26,611 nucleotides of DNA from Priapulus caudatus (GCF_000485595.1 NW_014577537.1:120214-146824); one strand, 5' to 3'; counted from the stretch's first letter, positions 1-9,860 are shown. Notes: generated by a model from the letters alone, not told the origin. Made by a program: numbers and translations.

Positions 1-284
1 CTGACATGAGCAAGCAGTCGCCCGGTCGATTTTCTAATCGCCACTGGCGACTGGGCGACCGCTAGTTTCTCACGCTGTTAATGCTATGGTTACTTACTGG
101 GAAGTGATAACTATTTATGCAAATTTTCACATGCACCACCCGAAGCAAGTATGAGTAGTTGTTATCACTTTTAGAAACAATAACCATTGTCATTTCACAT
201 GCTAGATGATTTAAGACCCAGACCACAGTTGCATTTAATAGCAGTAGCAGTGTCATTTAACTTGAGTTCATGTTTGTAATGTAG
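1..284. other. Intron upstream of the first visible exon
   Basis: No coding sequence is recognised. The stretch ends in a usable acceptor (TTTGTAATGTAG at 273-284). The first 60 bases hold a GC-rich imperfect inverted repeat: AGTCGCCC near 16-24 against GGGCGAC near 53-59, with a small hairpin TCGCC-ACT-GGCGA between them. This could be the end of a dispersed element, but only one side is visible. Confidence 0.5.
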
Positions 285-434
285 GTGCATCAAACCAAAT
301 GACGAAAAGGTGGCTGGGTGCTTTAATAAGGAGAAGGTTCGACAGCAGCTGAGATACACTGGTGTACTGGAAACGACAAAGATCCGACGTATGGGCTATT
401 CGCACCGAATACCCTTTGGTGAATATCTCCACCG
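285..434 (+). CDS. MYO3: Myosin III exon 1 of window: motor, CIKPN and SH1 region
   Basis: The exon has 49 whole codons with a split codon at each end (1 nt in, 2 nt out). It reads CIKPNDEK, then [20 protein letters not shown], then [17 protein letters not shown] is the highly conserved motif that follows FVR in nearly all myosin motors, and [10 protein letters not shown] is the SH1-helix region leading to the converter. The acceptor is TGTAATGTAG at 275-284. The donor is CG|GTACGT at 435. The first G completes an Arg codon, matching the expected RCIKPN. This part of the motor couples the nucleotide site to the lever arm. The family assignment as a myosin is secure, and class III fits best together with the next two exons. 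Confidence 0.95.
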
Positions 435-587
435 GTACGTAACCAACAACTATGACCTTGAATTGAAATATTGCCACTATGGATAATGTAAAATGATACT
501 GGTTGTAATTACAGTTATGGATTTGTAAGTTTATTAGAATAGAACATTATCTGAATCAGCTTGAGAATTTTTTTGTTATTTGTGAAG

Positions 588-699
588 GTATGCAATCCTG
601 GCATTTGCATGGAATGAGAAGGTGCTAGCTACACGCGAAAACTGCAGAATTCTTCTGGAGAAACTGCAATTGGACAACTGGGCACTTGGGAAGACAAAG
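588..699 (+). CDS. MYO3: Myosin III exon 2: converter domain
   Basis: The first base completes CGG (Arg), followed by 37 codons: YAILAFAWNEKVLATRE, then NCRILLEKLQLDNWALG, then KTK. LDNWALGKTK is the conserved end of the converter, where myosins have a G-x-TKVF(L/F) motif. The acceptor is TTATTTGTGAAG at 576-587. The donor GTTCGA at 700 is a weak match to consensus, but it is the only site that keeps KTK|VFLKYYH in frame with exon 3, so the junction is secure on protein grounds. The intron before it is only 153 bp and the one after it 237 bp. Confidence 0.93.
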
Positions 700-936
700 G
701 TTCGAGAGAACGCATGTTGTTTTTTATATTTTGCATTTAATACCACTACACCGGATATGCACACTTTTGACAAAGAAAGCTTAGTAAGCCGCCCTGACGT
801 AAAAATGCTCATCCAGCATGCAATCGATTTTAAAAACGACACTGTTTATTTTTAACTAATTAAAAAAATAAATAAAAAAATATTTACCGTTACCTTCCTG
901 TCATTCATTTGTGTGCGTGCGTCAATGTCGTTGTAG

Positions 937-1099
937 GTGTTTCTCAAGTACTATCACATGGAGCAGCTGTCGCGCATGTACGAAGCTCACGTGCGTAAGG
1001 TCGTCGTCGTGCAGAGCTGTGTGCGCAGGCTTCTCGTGCACCGCCGCATCTGCCGTCACAAGCGCCACCTGCTGAGGAGTGTGCTGCTTGTTCAGAGAG
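937..1099 (+). CDS. MYO3: Myosin III exon 3: end of motor and IQ motif 1
   Basis: The exon starts in phase 0 with VFLKYYHMEQLSRMYEAH, which completes the motor; FLKYYH(V/M)EQL is typical of class III myosins. The neck begins at VRKVVVVQSCVRRLLVHRR, where VQSCVRRLLVHRR is IQ motif 1 (IQxxxRGxxxR type, with V for I and R for G). The exon closes with LLRSVLLVQR plus one base, the first half of IQ motif 2. The acceptor is GTCGTTGTAG at 927-936 and the donor is AGAG|GTATGT at 1100. IQ motifs bind calmodulin or light chains and stiffen the lever arm. Confidence 0.93.
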
Positions 1100-2285
1100 G
1101 TATGTCGCTGCACTGCATGAAAGTGCTTATTGTTTATTTAGGATAATGATGTCCATTGAATACGTTCAAGCATGGAGCTCACATCCTGTGGGTATTTGAA
1201 GAATATTAGGATAGTAATGATATAGTATGTTGTAAACAGTAAAATAATTGATGCAAAACACATGATGAAAATGTATCCTGTAGATGTAACTATGTGCTCT
1301 CATCTTGCATCTGCTGAATAGGTATTGACAGATATAGGTGTTTTAAGTCGAGAGTTACACTGTAACCGATTCGGTTTGTGTTATTATTCTGTGTGTTTAA
1401 GAAAGCTGTTTGTCAGTTTTTGAAATTACGTTTGATTGCTTGTATAGAAACCATCCCAGCAGTGTCAACAATTTAATCAAATTAACGGTTATGAGGTTAC
1501 AACCTTAATATTTTGTGAAAGGAATAAAGGTATTTACTCTGATAATTTCGCAAAAAAATAGCAAGCAACCTCCTATTTTTGGGGGGTCAACAATATTGCA
1601 TGGTGGTACACAAAAAGTAACGAATGTATACAATCACAGGCACTGCGTGCTGGAGGAAAAACGCGATTACAATCGTACTATTTACATAGAATCAATTATA
1701 TTAGTTGAACCTCGATGAGTATGCAAATTAAGTATAACTGAACTCGCCTAATTGGTGCTCTCAACCGCATCGACAATCCGCACGAACCAGTTCCATAGGT
1801 TAACTGCGAACCTATTGTGAACGTCACGTGAAGTATTGCCGATCAAACAGACAAAACATTTTGACTGCATTGGCGTGTGACTGTTATCGTCCGTATACGC
1901 ATGCATTATCACCGTGCGTTCCATAAAGCAACGTAATCGCCGTGTTTCGGAAATGTTTGGGTTGGTTGCACGTCCTGCTGCATACTTTTTTGTGCAGGTC
2001 ACGGCGGGAGGTGCGTTTCTCTTCACGTGAACGTTTTATAGTTTATAGCTGCGCTGCGTGCTGTGTTCGTCGAAGCGCAGTGGTTTCTTTCAGCACCGCC
2101 TAAAATCGTCACTATTCACCGTAGATTTTCACGGCTGCACACGACTAGCTGTTTGGTTGTGCTTCCTCACCTTATTGCTGTTTCCGAGTGCGTGCGTGCG
2201 TGCGTGCATGCTTGCGTGTGTGGGGTGCGTTTGCATTCATCTTCACAGTGCCGTGCACAAACTCACCCTGTCTCACTTTGCACAG
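1100..2285. other. Intron 3 of the myosin gene
   Basis: No exon is recognised. The sequence is mostly AT-rich and unique. A short TGCG/TGCA microsatellite lies at 2187-2222. Both strands have open frames under 110 codons, none matching a family I know. The acceptor for exon 4 follows CTCACTTTGCACAG. Confidence 0.6.
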
Positions 2286-2366
2286 TTGTGAGAGGTTGGC
2301 TTGTCAGAAAAAGGTACCACCTAAAAATTCACGACAGAAGACGAGCAGCTGCCTGTATCCAGAGAG
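2286..2366 (+). CDS. MYO3: Myosin III exon 4: IQ motif 2
   Basis: This 81-nt exon is exactly 27 codons with phase 1 at both ends, so it can be skipped or included without changing frame. The split codon g|tt gives Val, and the reading is VVRGWLVRKRYHLKIHD, then RRRAAACIQR. With LLVQR from exon 3 it forms a full IQ motif, VQRVVRGWLVRKR. Its end, ACIQR, is the first half of IQ motif 3. The acceptor is TTGCACAG at 2278-2285 and the donor is AGAG|GTAAGC at 2367, near consensus. Confidence 0.92.
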
Positions 2367-2988
2367 GTAAGCAGTTTATTTGAAATGTCGCTGGTGGTGG
2401 ACCTTCTTAGAAACAATCTCGTGAATGGATTCTCCCATGGCGTCTTGGAATCGCAGCGAACGCGTGGGTTGTGGAGGTGGTGTAGATGTGGTGATGGTAA
2501 CACAAGCGTTTTGTAGATCATTATCAATTTAGTTACACAGTTGAGAAATTCGTACATTATAGGCAATTGACAGGGAAGTAGAATACTAAGAACTAAAACT
2601 TGCAGAAACGAGAATGTAGCAGTGTGTTCGGAGTTGGATTTAGGGTTGCCTGTGAAACAACTGTCCCGTCTACGAGATGCTAGTGAATTTTGTTCGTGAA
2701 TCGTCCAGCAACATTCATAGCAGTGGTAGGCAATTGTTGGTGTCGGTGACACTGCCGCACATAGTGTGTATTATTGCATGGTACCTTCGTTCTTCTCATT
2801 TTGCATTCGTTTCTTCGTTTGTCTTGTTTCAGTCAACGCACGTGCATGTCTTTCTCGTTGACCAGGTGGCCTAAATGCATGGCCATTCACCACAATCATC
2901 GCAGAATATGGTGTCGTGCACTTACAGTGTATTTGCTTACGTTATAGCTTTCGCTCCGCAGTTTTCTCAGGCTCTGCTCGTGTTTCAG
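2367..2988. other. Intron 4 of the myosin gene
   Basis: A 622-bp intron between IQ exons. I see no gene, no clear repeat and no RNA. A reverse-strand open frame of 143 codons that begins here (2321-2752) overlaps exon 4 on the other strand and has no recognisable motif. The acceptor TCGTGTTTCAG at 2978-2988 was preferred to the CAG at 2970 because only it continues the IQ motif in phase 1. Confidence 0.6.
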
Positions 2989-3150
2989 TGTGGCGTGGCT
3001 ACAGGGTGCGCAGACAGCATGGACCCGCGCTGCGGCGGCGCCACATGGCCCTCTGGAAGCTGCAGCGAGTGATTCGGAGGTGGCTGGCCGCTCGACGCAA
3101 GTTGGCCTGCTACAGGAAGCTGCATGCTAGTGCTACTAAGATACAAGCAG
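2989..3150 (+). CDS. MYO3: Myosin III exon 5: IQ motifs 3 and 4
   Basis: A 162-nt exon of 54 codons with phase 1 at both ends. The split codon g|tg gives Val, and the reading is VWRGYRVRRQHGPALRRR, then HMALWKLQRVIRRWLAAR, then RKLACYRKLHASATKIQA. IQR|VWRGYRVRR is IQ motif 3, LQRVIRRWLAARR is IQ motif 4, and TKIQA opens IQ motif 5. The exon is twice the length of exon 4 and carries two motifs in place of one. The donor is GCAG|GTGAGA at 3151. It runs straight into a GA-rich tract, so the donor bases are also the first repeat-like bases of the intron. Confidence 0.92.
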
Positions 3151-3226
3151 GTGAGAGAGAAAGACAGAGAGAGAGAGGGAGGGGGAGGGAGTGAGGGATG
3201 AACGAGAGAGAAGGGAGGAAAGAGTG

Positions 3227-3277
<51 letters not shown>
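3151..3277 (+). repeat. Purine-rich GA microsatellite beside the exon 5 donor
   Basis: An almost all-purine stretch begins at the donor site (GTGAGAGAGAAAGAC) and ends in a pure (AG)n run at 3231-3277, about 23 dinucleotides. Confidence 0.95.
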
Positions 3278-3281
<4 letters not shown>

Positions 3282-3419
3282 ACGTGTCAAGTATCCCCAA
3301 TGCACTCCACGATCACTATATATTTACCGATTGTGCACATGTTTTGTTTTTTGTGTTCAGAGTGTCAGGTATTGTATTTACTGTCCAGAACGTCAAATCT
3401 TGTAAATATGTCAGATAAA

Positions 3420-3680
3420 TGTGGGTGCTTGCGTGTATGTATGCATGCATATGTGTGCGTGCGCACGCACATGTGCGTGGGTGCGTGTGCGTGTGCGTGT
3501 GCGTGTGCGTGTGCGTGTGCGTGCACGTCCGTATTCATGCTTAAAAATGAATTCTCGTGGGTGTGCATGTGTGTGAGTTAACGTGCACCTGTGCTCGTGT
3601 ATGTGGGTGCAGGTGTACGAATTCGTGTCGTGTGTGTTCAAGCGTGAGTGCGCATATGTGTGCATGCATGTGTGTAAGTG
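3420..3680 (+). repeat. TG/TGTGCG purine-pyrimidine tract
   Basis: A long GT-rich region contains a clean (GTGTGC)n hexamer run at about 3478-3525 flanked by degenerate TGTG/TGCA stretches. Purines and pyrimidines alternate over most of the core. Confidence 0.9.
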
Positions 3681-4649
3681 CACATTCACGTGTTTGAATG
3701 CATGAATGTGACGTCGACAGACCTGAATAGCCATGAGGGCTTACAAACTATATCTGATGTCGTTATTATAAATTATGCATTGTGAAATCCATACGCATAC
3801 ATCCACATTAACGGGGAGCAGACTTTTCTGAAGCGTCTTTCCTGGTTGTTTTGGTAGATAATATTTTCGGTGAATTGTCATTTCCTCTTTCATTGTAAAA
3901 TGAACTATATGTTGCATAGCAGCTATCATTGTGTTGCGACATATTCCAAACCTGTTTAGTAGATGATAAAAGTGACAAAACAATGAAATACAAGGTATAA
4001 AGAGCCGTCACGTTTCCTGCTGTGCCAGTATGGTAGTGCAGGGCAGGTGCCTGTGTCACCCGGTTGAAGGTGAATGACCCAATCCATATGTCAGTGTGTC
4101 TGCTTCAAAAATAGAACACACGGCCTGTCTGTGCCCTCCTGTCTCACACACCTTTCTTGAGGTCTTACATTATTGATATTTTGCGTATTACTATTCTATG
4201 AAACGAAATGGACCCTGGAAACATTACTCAGCCGAATCAAGTCACATTGTATATCATTATTGAAGATGCACCATATTAGAGGTGACGGTGGAATCCTGTA
4301 CCAGCAATCCAATTACCTGCTGCATCTGTTGTAATAATCCCTTTTATTAATTCGAACTACCTTGGCTGGCTCATAGACTGACCTGAGAGGTGTGAATTTC
4401 TGCTAGACAGACTAGACATTTTTTCTAAAAGGATACTGTATTTTAATATATTAGGTAAAATACAAATATGAACTCATTGAATTTCGACTGACGCAACAAT
4501 ATTTTTCCCAAGAAGGTTTATGTATTTTACTAGCGACCTAAATTATTAATATTATAAGGCCTAGTAATTAAAATTATAAGGCCTAGTGCTGGTTTTGAAG
4601 AGAATGAAGTTTCTGAATCGTCCCTGTACGGTCCGCATTTTTTTTGCAG
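3681..4649. other. Rest of intron 5
   Basis: This is unique AT-rich intron sequence with no gene that I can support. It ends in a strong acceptor, a poly-T tract then GCAG (4635-4649). A short direct repeat (ATTATAAGGCCTAGT, around 4551-4590) occurs twice close together. Confidence 0.6.
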
Positions 4650-4834
4650 CATACAGAGGTCACCGTGTGCGCAAGCGCATCTCGGCTATCATGGAGCATC
4701 ACCGGCGCCAGATAGAGGGCGCTGCGATCTGCATACAGAAAAATTATAGGATGTGGAAATCACAGAAAATTTACCAGCAGATGTTGATGTACAAGTCACA
4801 AAAGGAGACACAGCTGATATACTTCACTCAACAG
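4650..4834 (+). CDS. MYO3: Myosin III exon 6: IQ motifs 5 and 6, start of tail helix
   Basis: The two first bases complete GCA (Ala): AYRGHRVRKRISAIMEHH, then RRQIEGAAICIQKNYRMW, then KSQKIYQQMLMYKSQKETQ, then LIYFTQQ. With KIQA from exon 5, IQA|AYRGHRVRKR is IQ motif 5, and ICIQKNYRMWKSQK is IQ motif 6, degenerate in its second half. The rest is charged and Gln-rich, probably helical. The exon ends in phase 0 at CAACAG|GTATGC. A TGCG microsatellite follows the donor within about 20 bases (4853-4880). Confidence 0.92.
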
Positions 4835-5056
4835 GTATGCACTCGTGCGTGTGTGTGCGTGCGTGCGTGCGTGCATGCATAGATGCGTATCTCTGTGTTT
4901 CTGTATCGGAAATATCTTTACTTTCTCAAGATTTTTTTTACATTGGAAGACAAAATGAGAGAAATGATACATGGAGAAATTCTGTGACTGCATTGGGTTT
5001 TTATGATGTCAGTTTTTCCAACACTATACAGTTTTCAATGTGCATTTAATCTCTAG

Positions 5057-5275
5057 GTGGCTCTCTATGGAGCCGAGGTTTATTCAGCAATGATGCGCAA
5101 CCAACATCCAGTAATGGTCAGCGACCTGGTGCGCAGAGCTCAATCACCAGATGTCACCACCTCACAGGCAGACGAACAACGACAGATAATTGAACGGCGG
5201 CGAGAGCACATTAAGAAGATTGGTGTGAAACTTCCATGGTCTAACTCCACACTGTCACCGCCACCCCACGAATCT
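5057..5275 (+). CDS. MYO3: Myosin III exon 7: post-IQ linker
   Basis: Seventy-three codons, phase 0 at both ends. It begins VALYGAEVYSAMMRNQHPVM, has a charged probably helical centre (DEQRQIIERRREHIKKIGVK), and ends in LPWSNSTLSPPPHES. It has no IQ motif and marks the change from lever arm to tail. The acceptor is TTAATCTCTAG at 5046-5056 and the donor is TCT|GTGAGT at 5276, a full consensus site. If the intron is kept, translation stops five codons later at 5288-5290. Class III tails are poorly conserved here, so the call rests on frame continuity and splice sites. Confidence 0.85.
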
Positions 5276-5307
5276 GTGAGTCCATGTTAGGTCCCTCTCC
5301 ATCTCCT

Positions 5308-5315
5308 TAATAATG

Positions 5316-5350
<35 letters not shown>

Positions 5351-5374
5351 TATTATTATTATTATTATTATTAT
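5308..5374. repeat. ATA/TTA trinucleotide microsatellite, palindromic
   Basis: An (ATA)n run turns directly into a (TTA)n run, so the two halves are reverse complements and could pair. It lies about 20 bp outside the left arm of the fold-back element. Confidence 0.95.
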
Positions 5375-5394
5375 AGTAAATGATAGTTCAATGA

Positions 5395-6246
5395 CTTGTA
5401 TGTTACCAAGAGTAGATAATAATACAAGAGTTACACAACCGATTCCCGCATTTTTAACCAATTTTTCTTATCAAAATTTGCCACCAATAAAGAAGCAAGT
5501 GTATACGTTCCTCAGCTTATTATGACCACTAATCACTCGCCTTTGTGGTACTGATATTCGTTTACATATATTTGCTAGCATATTGCTGTAAATCGTAAAC
5601 TTGCACGAGCTGAATTTGCACAATTTACCGCTGTTGTGTAGAGGTGTTAAGACAAAATTTGAAGCTATAGTGGCGCCAATATTTAGCAACGAACTGTTTC
5701 CAAATCATTCGTGCCCCGATAGGAGTTTAATGTACTTTATTACCTGCGCGTGCGTAATGTGATACTTACTGCAAACTACTACAGAGAATATTGTTATTAT
5801 TGTATTATAACTTATGTAAGATAGTATGTCAATTTCTTGTGTTGCGATCACAATAACTGAGCGCGTCTCGCGGTTCCTCACGAGATCAAAATTCGAAATT
5901 TAGATTGTCTCTCAACCCTATCGGGGCACGAATGATTTGGGAACAGTCCGTTGCTAAATATTGGTGCCACTATAGCTTCAAATTTTGTCTTAACACCTCT
6001 ACACAACAGCGGTAAATTGTGCGAATTAAGCTTGTGCAAGTTTACGATTTACAGCAATACGCTAGCAAATATATGTAAACGAATATCAGTACCACGAAGG
6101 TGAGTGATTAGTGGTCATAATATGCTGAGGAACGTATACACTTGCTTCTTTATTGGTGGCAAATTTTGATGAAAAAAATCGGTTAAAAATGCGGGAATCA
6201 AGTGCGTAACTCTTGTGTTATTATCTACTCTTGATGTTACATATAA
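5395..6246. mobile_element. Fold-back element with arms of about 330 bp
   Basis: The left arm (about 5395-5723) is repeated as its reverse complement at about 5917-6246, with a 193-bp centre. By eye the arms agree at roughly 93%, with scattered substitutions and few indels. The innermost edge is sharp (CCCCGATAGG at 5714-5723 against CCTATCGGGG at 5917-5926). The outer edge fades near AAGAGTAG, so termini and a target duplication could not be set. No transposase frame is present. It looks like a non-autonomous DNA transposon of the fold-back or MITE kind. Confidence 0.85.
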
Positions 6247-6972
6247 ACATCTTCGTGTGTGAATTACAGTAGTTGGTCGTAAAGGTATATGAAATGATGA
6301 AAACTCGTTCCATGTGTCAACAGTTACTATATCATACATAACATTTACAAATGAATAAAACCAGTGTGTATTTAGAACAAACGATGCAGGTGGAGCATTA
6401 TCGTAACATGTTTTTTAGTAGTTTTTATTACAACAGACCAAGAGTTAAATGCTGTTTAACTACAACTAAAAAATAGCAGCATATGAAAGGCTATTCTGTT
6501 ATATTTGTGTGAAATCGTTTATATAACACTTTCTTGCATTTTTTTATTTGATGATTGTAGAATGATATATCTGGCAGAAACAAGCGACACAGGTAAATAA
6601 TTGACTATTACATTATAATTTCATTATTATAAGTTATAGCTATTTCATTTAATTGAACTGAAAAGAGTATCCGAAATTTTAACGGTTGTGAGAATTACTC
6701 ATTTGAAACCAGTTTTTTTAATACTGCGGATACTTTGCTGATAATACATGATAATATATGTCCTTTATAATATAAATAACATATTTTTCCTTCTATAAAA
6801 TTATTCACTGCATTGTTGCTTCTAATTGTATGCTCAAAAATATTTTAGTTGTTTAAATTAACGATTCGGATGCATGGATTGTCAGGTTGTACAAGCATGG
6901 CTAGCAGTAAAACTGTTCTCAATAATTGTTTCATCTAGCCATGTAAAGGTGTTGGTGTCTCCCAGTGAGCAG

Positions 6973-7058
6973 CAATATTACGGAAGAGTCAATCATGAAG
7001 CTAGATGGGGAGGAGAAAGGGATGGTGGTTTTTACGGAGAGAATCTTTCCAATGATAG
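6973..7058 (+). CDS. MYO3: Myosin III exon 8: aromatic and Gly-rich tail segment
   Basis: The reading is QYYGRVNHEARWGGERDG, then GFYGENLSND, then a split codon (phase 2). The donor is GATAG|GTAACT at 7059, a good match. The start is less sure. Exon 7 ends in phase 0, which fits acceptors after 6969 (GAG) or 6972 (CAG), a tandem NAGNAG site differing by one Gln codon. The better-looking CTCCCAG at 6965 would break the frame unless another exon is missing. I do not know this segment from any named domain. The assignment rests on frame, on the splice sites and on the fit of its 3' phase to exon 9. Confidence 0.65.
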
Positions 7059-7355
7059 GTAACTGGCAAATAGCTTTATTAAAATTACAAAATACATGTT
7101 TGGTGCCTAAAGGTGGCAGCACTGTGCAGTCTTGGAAATACCGGTTCTATCTACTGCTTGCCTCAGCTGCTTGCCTCAGCTGCTTGCCAGTATAGCTTTC
7201 CAGTATAGTTATAATTTAGCATGTTTTAGCTGCCTTAATTAACGCTCGAATGTATGAATGTGGGGAGGGGACTTTAAAAAAAAAAATTTTGTTTCCTGGG
7301 TTTGCTTTTCCTTCCCTACTGTAGCAATTGATTACCTCTCTGCGTTTGGCTTTAG
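7059..7355. other. Intron 8 of the myosin gene
   Basis: A short intron. It holds a 13-bp direct repeat, TGCTTGCCTCAGC, in about 2.6 copies at 7155-7188, and a pyrimidine-rich tract leading to the acceptor of exon 9. Confidence 0.6.
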
Positions 7356-7466
7356 CAACTTGTCAGGGGTGCCGCCAGTGAATGAGAAAAGTGCAAGCCC
7401 TGTCTCTGATACATCGTGGGATGCGCCCCTGAGACTCCTTACCCCTGGGAGTGAATACTACGAACA
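7356..7466 (+). CDS. MYO3: Myosin III exon 9: Ser/Pro-rich tail segment
   Basis: A 111-nt exon, phase 2 at both ends. The split first codon AG|C gives Ser, then NLSGVPPVNEKSASPVSD, then TSWDAPLRLLTPGSEYYE, then CA|. The acceptor TTTGGCTTTAG (7345-7355) follows a long pyrimidine-rich stretch; the TAG at 7323 would put the frame out. The donor is CA|GTGAGT at 7467, full consensus. The Gln codon CA|A is completed by exon 10. The segment is Ser/Pro-rich and probably disordered. No domain is recognised. Confidence 0.75.
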
Positions 7467-9130
7467 GTGAGTGCACCGCACTGATTCTTGTAGACATCTT
7501 ATTTAGGAATGTCACTCGTGAATTTTGTGCGCTTAGTGGAAATTAATCAAATGCGCAAATCAAAGCGACTGCCTGTCGCCTTCAGCGCGGCAGTCCCAGG
7601 AGTAATGTAGCAGGAGCAGAGGTGGGAGATGATGGAGTGTGGGGCAGCTGTGCAAACGAGCGTGAACATGAGAACGCGATGTTAAAACATGAGAATTTAT
7701 ACGCACTTTTATGGAATATCATGCAGGAAACTACTGGCCACCTGCTGTCATTTTCTTACTGTCACCTTAGATGACGTCTGTGCAACTTTTCTGTCTGCAA
7801 TTCGTTACGTAGTTATAGATCCACGATAGTGCTTTCTTAGGCCTAAGATATTCCCTTTTCTAAATCTAGACAGAAAACCACGATTGCATTACTAACAGTA
7901 ATTTATTGCGATGTTTATAGGGTTATGGAAAGTTTATGGGAAAGGAGCTTAGCAAATTCGTTAATTTTTTCGAGTAGTGGAACAATATCTAAGAGCATTG
8001 TTTGATTAATCAACGGTGTAAAACGTAAGTTTTCTGTATGAATATTATTTTATACCTTAATTATTAGTTTTGTAATGCTTCACAATAATCGCAAACAGAA
8101 AAGAAAGTTGATCATGTATTTTCCGCAATATATTAATTAACCGTGTATAATTATTCTGTATAATCGATTAATAGGTGACTAAAAATTCCCATTATTTTTT
8201 AGTGGCTCATATTATTTTTCTTTTTTCACTCGTGCACCTAATTTTAAGTAACCAAATTTTGGAATTGCTAATCTACATATATTAAATTTAAAGGACGGGA
8301 TTTTTATATGATTGTAGCAAAATTAACCAATTTAAATGGGATAATTTTTGTACGTGGGCTTGCTGCATCAATCATAGCCATGGTGCATCGGGAGGTCGTG
8401 TAAGTGCTTGCATGACAGACATAGCGAGCGCGGGCGCTGTGCTAAATCCACGAAAATGTTTTCGCATACCACTACTTATGCTTGCTATTTTTTACAAATC
8501 CATCTTCATCCCGCGCGGGCCTGATTATTATCGCTGTACTCCGAAACTACCTGCTCCGATTTTTTAATTGTTTGTGGCCTGTTTTTGTTTTGCTGTCTGT
8601 TTGTTTTTCGTCCGGATTCCATTTTCGTTTTCATTTGATAAAGCGGTGGGGATGTAAATTGAGCTACTTATGTCGGATTCCGCCTGTCGCTTCATGCCAG
8701 CGAGCTTTGTAGGGTGCGCAGCCGATGGTGCTGCCTCTGCTCGCAGTCTAAATCTACTTACCCACGATTTGCTGACGATTTGCTGATTTTTCATGACATT
8801 TTTCTACAGGATAGTAGGGAAATCGTTCGTTCTAGCGAGTAGTAACAAACTTGACATTTAAAAAAAAACGACAGTTAACACAGCAGGTTAAGCGAGCAGT
8901 TTTACGCAGGAGTCGGTGTTTTCTGCTGACATATTTCAAATAGGGAATTCCTTGTACGTGTGTAGTGTATAGTCTGTAGTGTATAGTATATGTGTATGTA
9001 TGGGAGTATGTGTATAGTGTATGTATAGTGCATGCATAGGTATATTGTGTTGTAACGATACTATTTGCGTGCATGTGCCACAGTACTAGCGACAACGTAT
9101 TGTAATTTTTTTTAATTAATAACATTTAAT
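7467..9130. other. Intron 9, first part
   Basis: AT-rich sequence without a gene that I can support. A TGTA/TATAGTG-type degenerate microsatellite lies at about 8956-9040. The open frames on both strands here are short and have no family motif. Confidence 0.55.
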
Positions 9131-9532
9131 TACATTTATATGAAACGCAGATTTTATGGCGGCCCAAGTGCGCATACGTTCGCATGTCGTAAATTTTACA
9201 TTTTTAATGCAAAGCGCAAATACATGCGTGCTCGCTGCTCGGGAATCCTTCGCTTGTCTTGCGGGTCAGCCAGTTCTCAGTCGGTCAGTTCGACATTCAC
9301 AATCCTGCGTGCATGAGAGGATTCTAATCATGCACATTACGTTTGCGACTCTGCGCAGATGTAGGGTTTGGCGCGACGCGCGCCCCCAGAGTGCGCTTCT
9401 GAGCGACTGCGTGGCTACCACCGGTATGTAGTCAGTCACGCAGCCAGCCCGACTGTCGGCACATCTGTCGCAGACAGAGTCGCGGTGTCGCCCGACTCGC
9501 GTGTCGACGTCACTGTCTCCCTCCCTCTCTCT

Positions 9533-9584
9533 CCGCGCGCGTGCGTGCGTGCGTGCATGCGTGCGTGCGTGCGTGCGTCTGTCC

Positions 9585-9662
<78 letters not shown>

Positions 9663-9673
9663 TTCTGTCTCTC
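9533..9673 (+). repeat. Compound (TGCG)n-(CT)n microsatellite
   Basis: A TGCG tetranucleotide run (about 9539-9578) is followed almost directly by a (CT)n run (9586-9672). Confidence 0.95.
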
Positions 9674-9860
9674 ATTGCCTGCGACCGCTCTCCGCTATTA
9701 ACTACAACTGATAAGCTTTGCGGAGGCGACGATCAAAGAAGCCGCAGCACAATGTTTAATCAACCGAAATAATCTAATTAAGCGTGCATACATTAGGCGA
9801 AAACACTCACGCCGAGCTAATCCCGGTTGAACGGTGCTTCCACGGGATCGACGGCGTCTG

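Noticed and set aside
1748-2026. 92-codon reverse open frame in intron 3, perhaps a decayed transposase piece
   Set aside because: Its composition is protein-like, but I could not match it to a family or find ends of an element around it.
2321-2752. 143-codon reverse open frame overlapping exon 4
   Set aside because: It runs antisense to a secure IQ exon and has no motif.
3191-3734. Open frames rich in Arg-Glu, Ser-Leu or His-Thr over the GA and TG tracts
   Set aside because: They are direct translations of microsatellites; similar frames at 9368-9675, 11228-11590 and 26236-26607 were rejected for the same reason.
5276-5290. Exon 7 reading through to the stop at 5288-5290 as the end of the protein
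   Set aside because: A full-consensus donor, GTGAGT, lies at 5276, and downstream exons continue in the right phase to a recognisable MYO3-like C terminus. An intron-retained short isoform remains possible.
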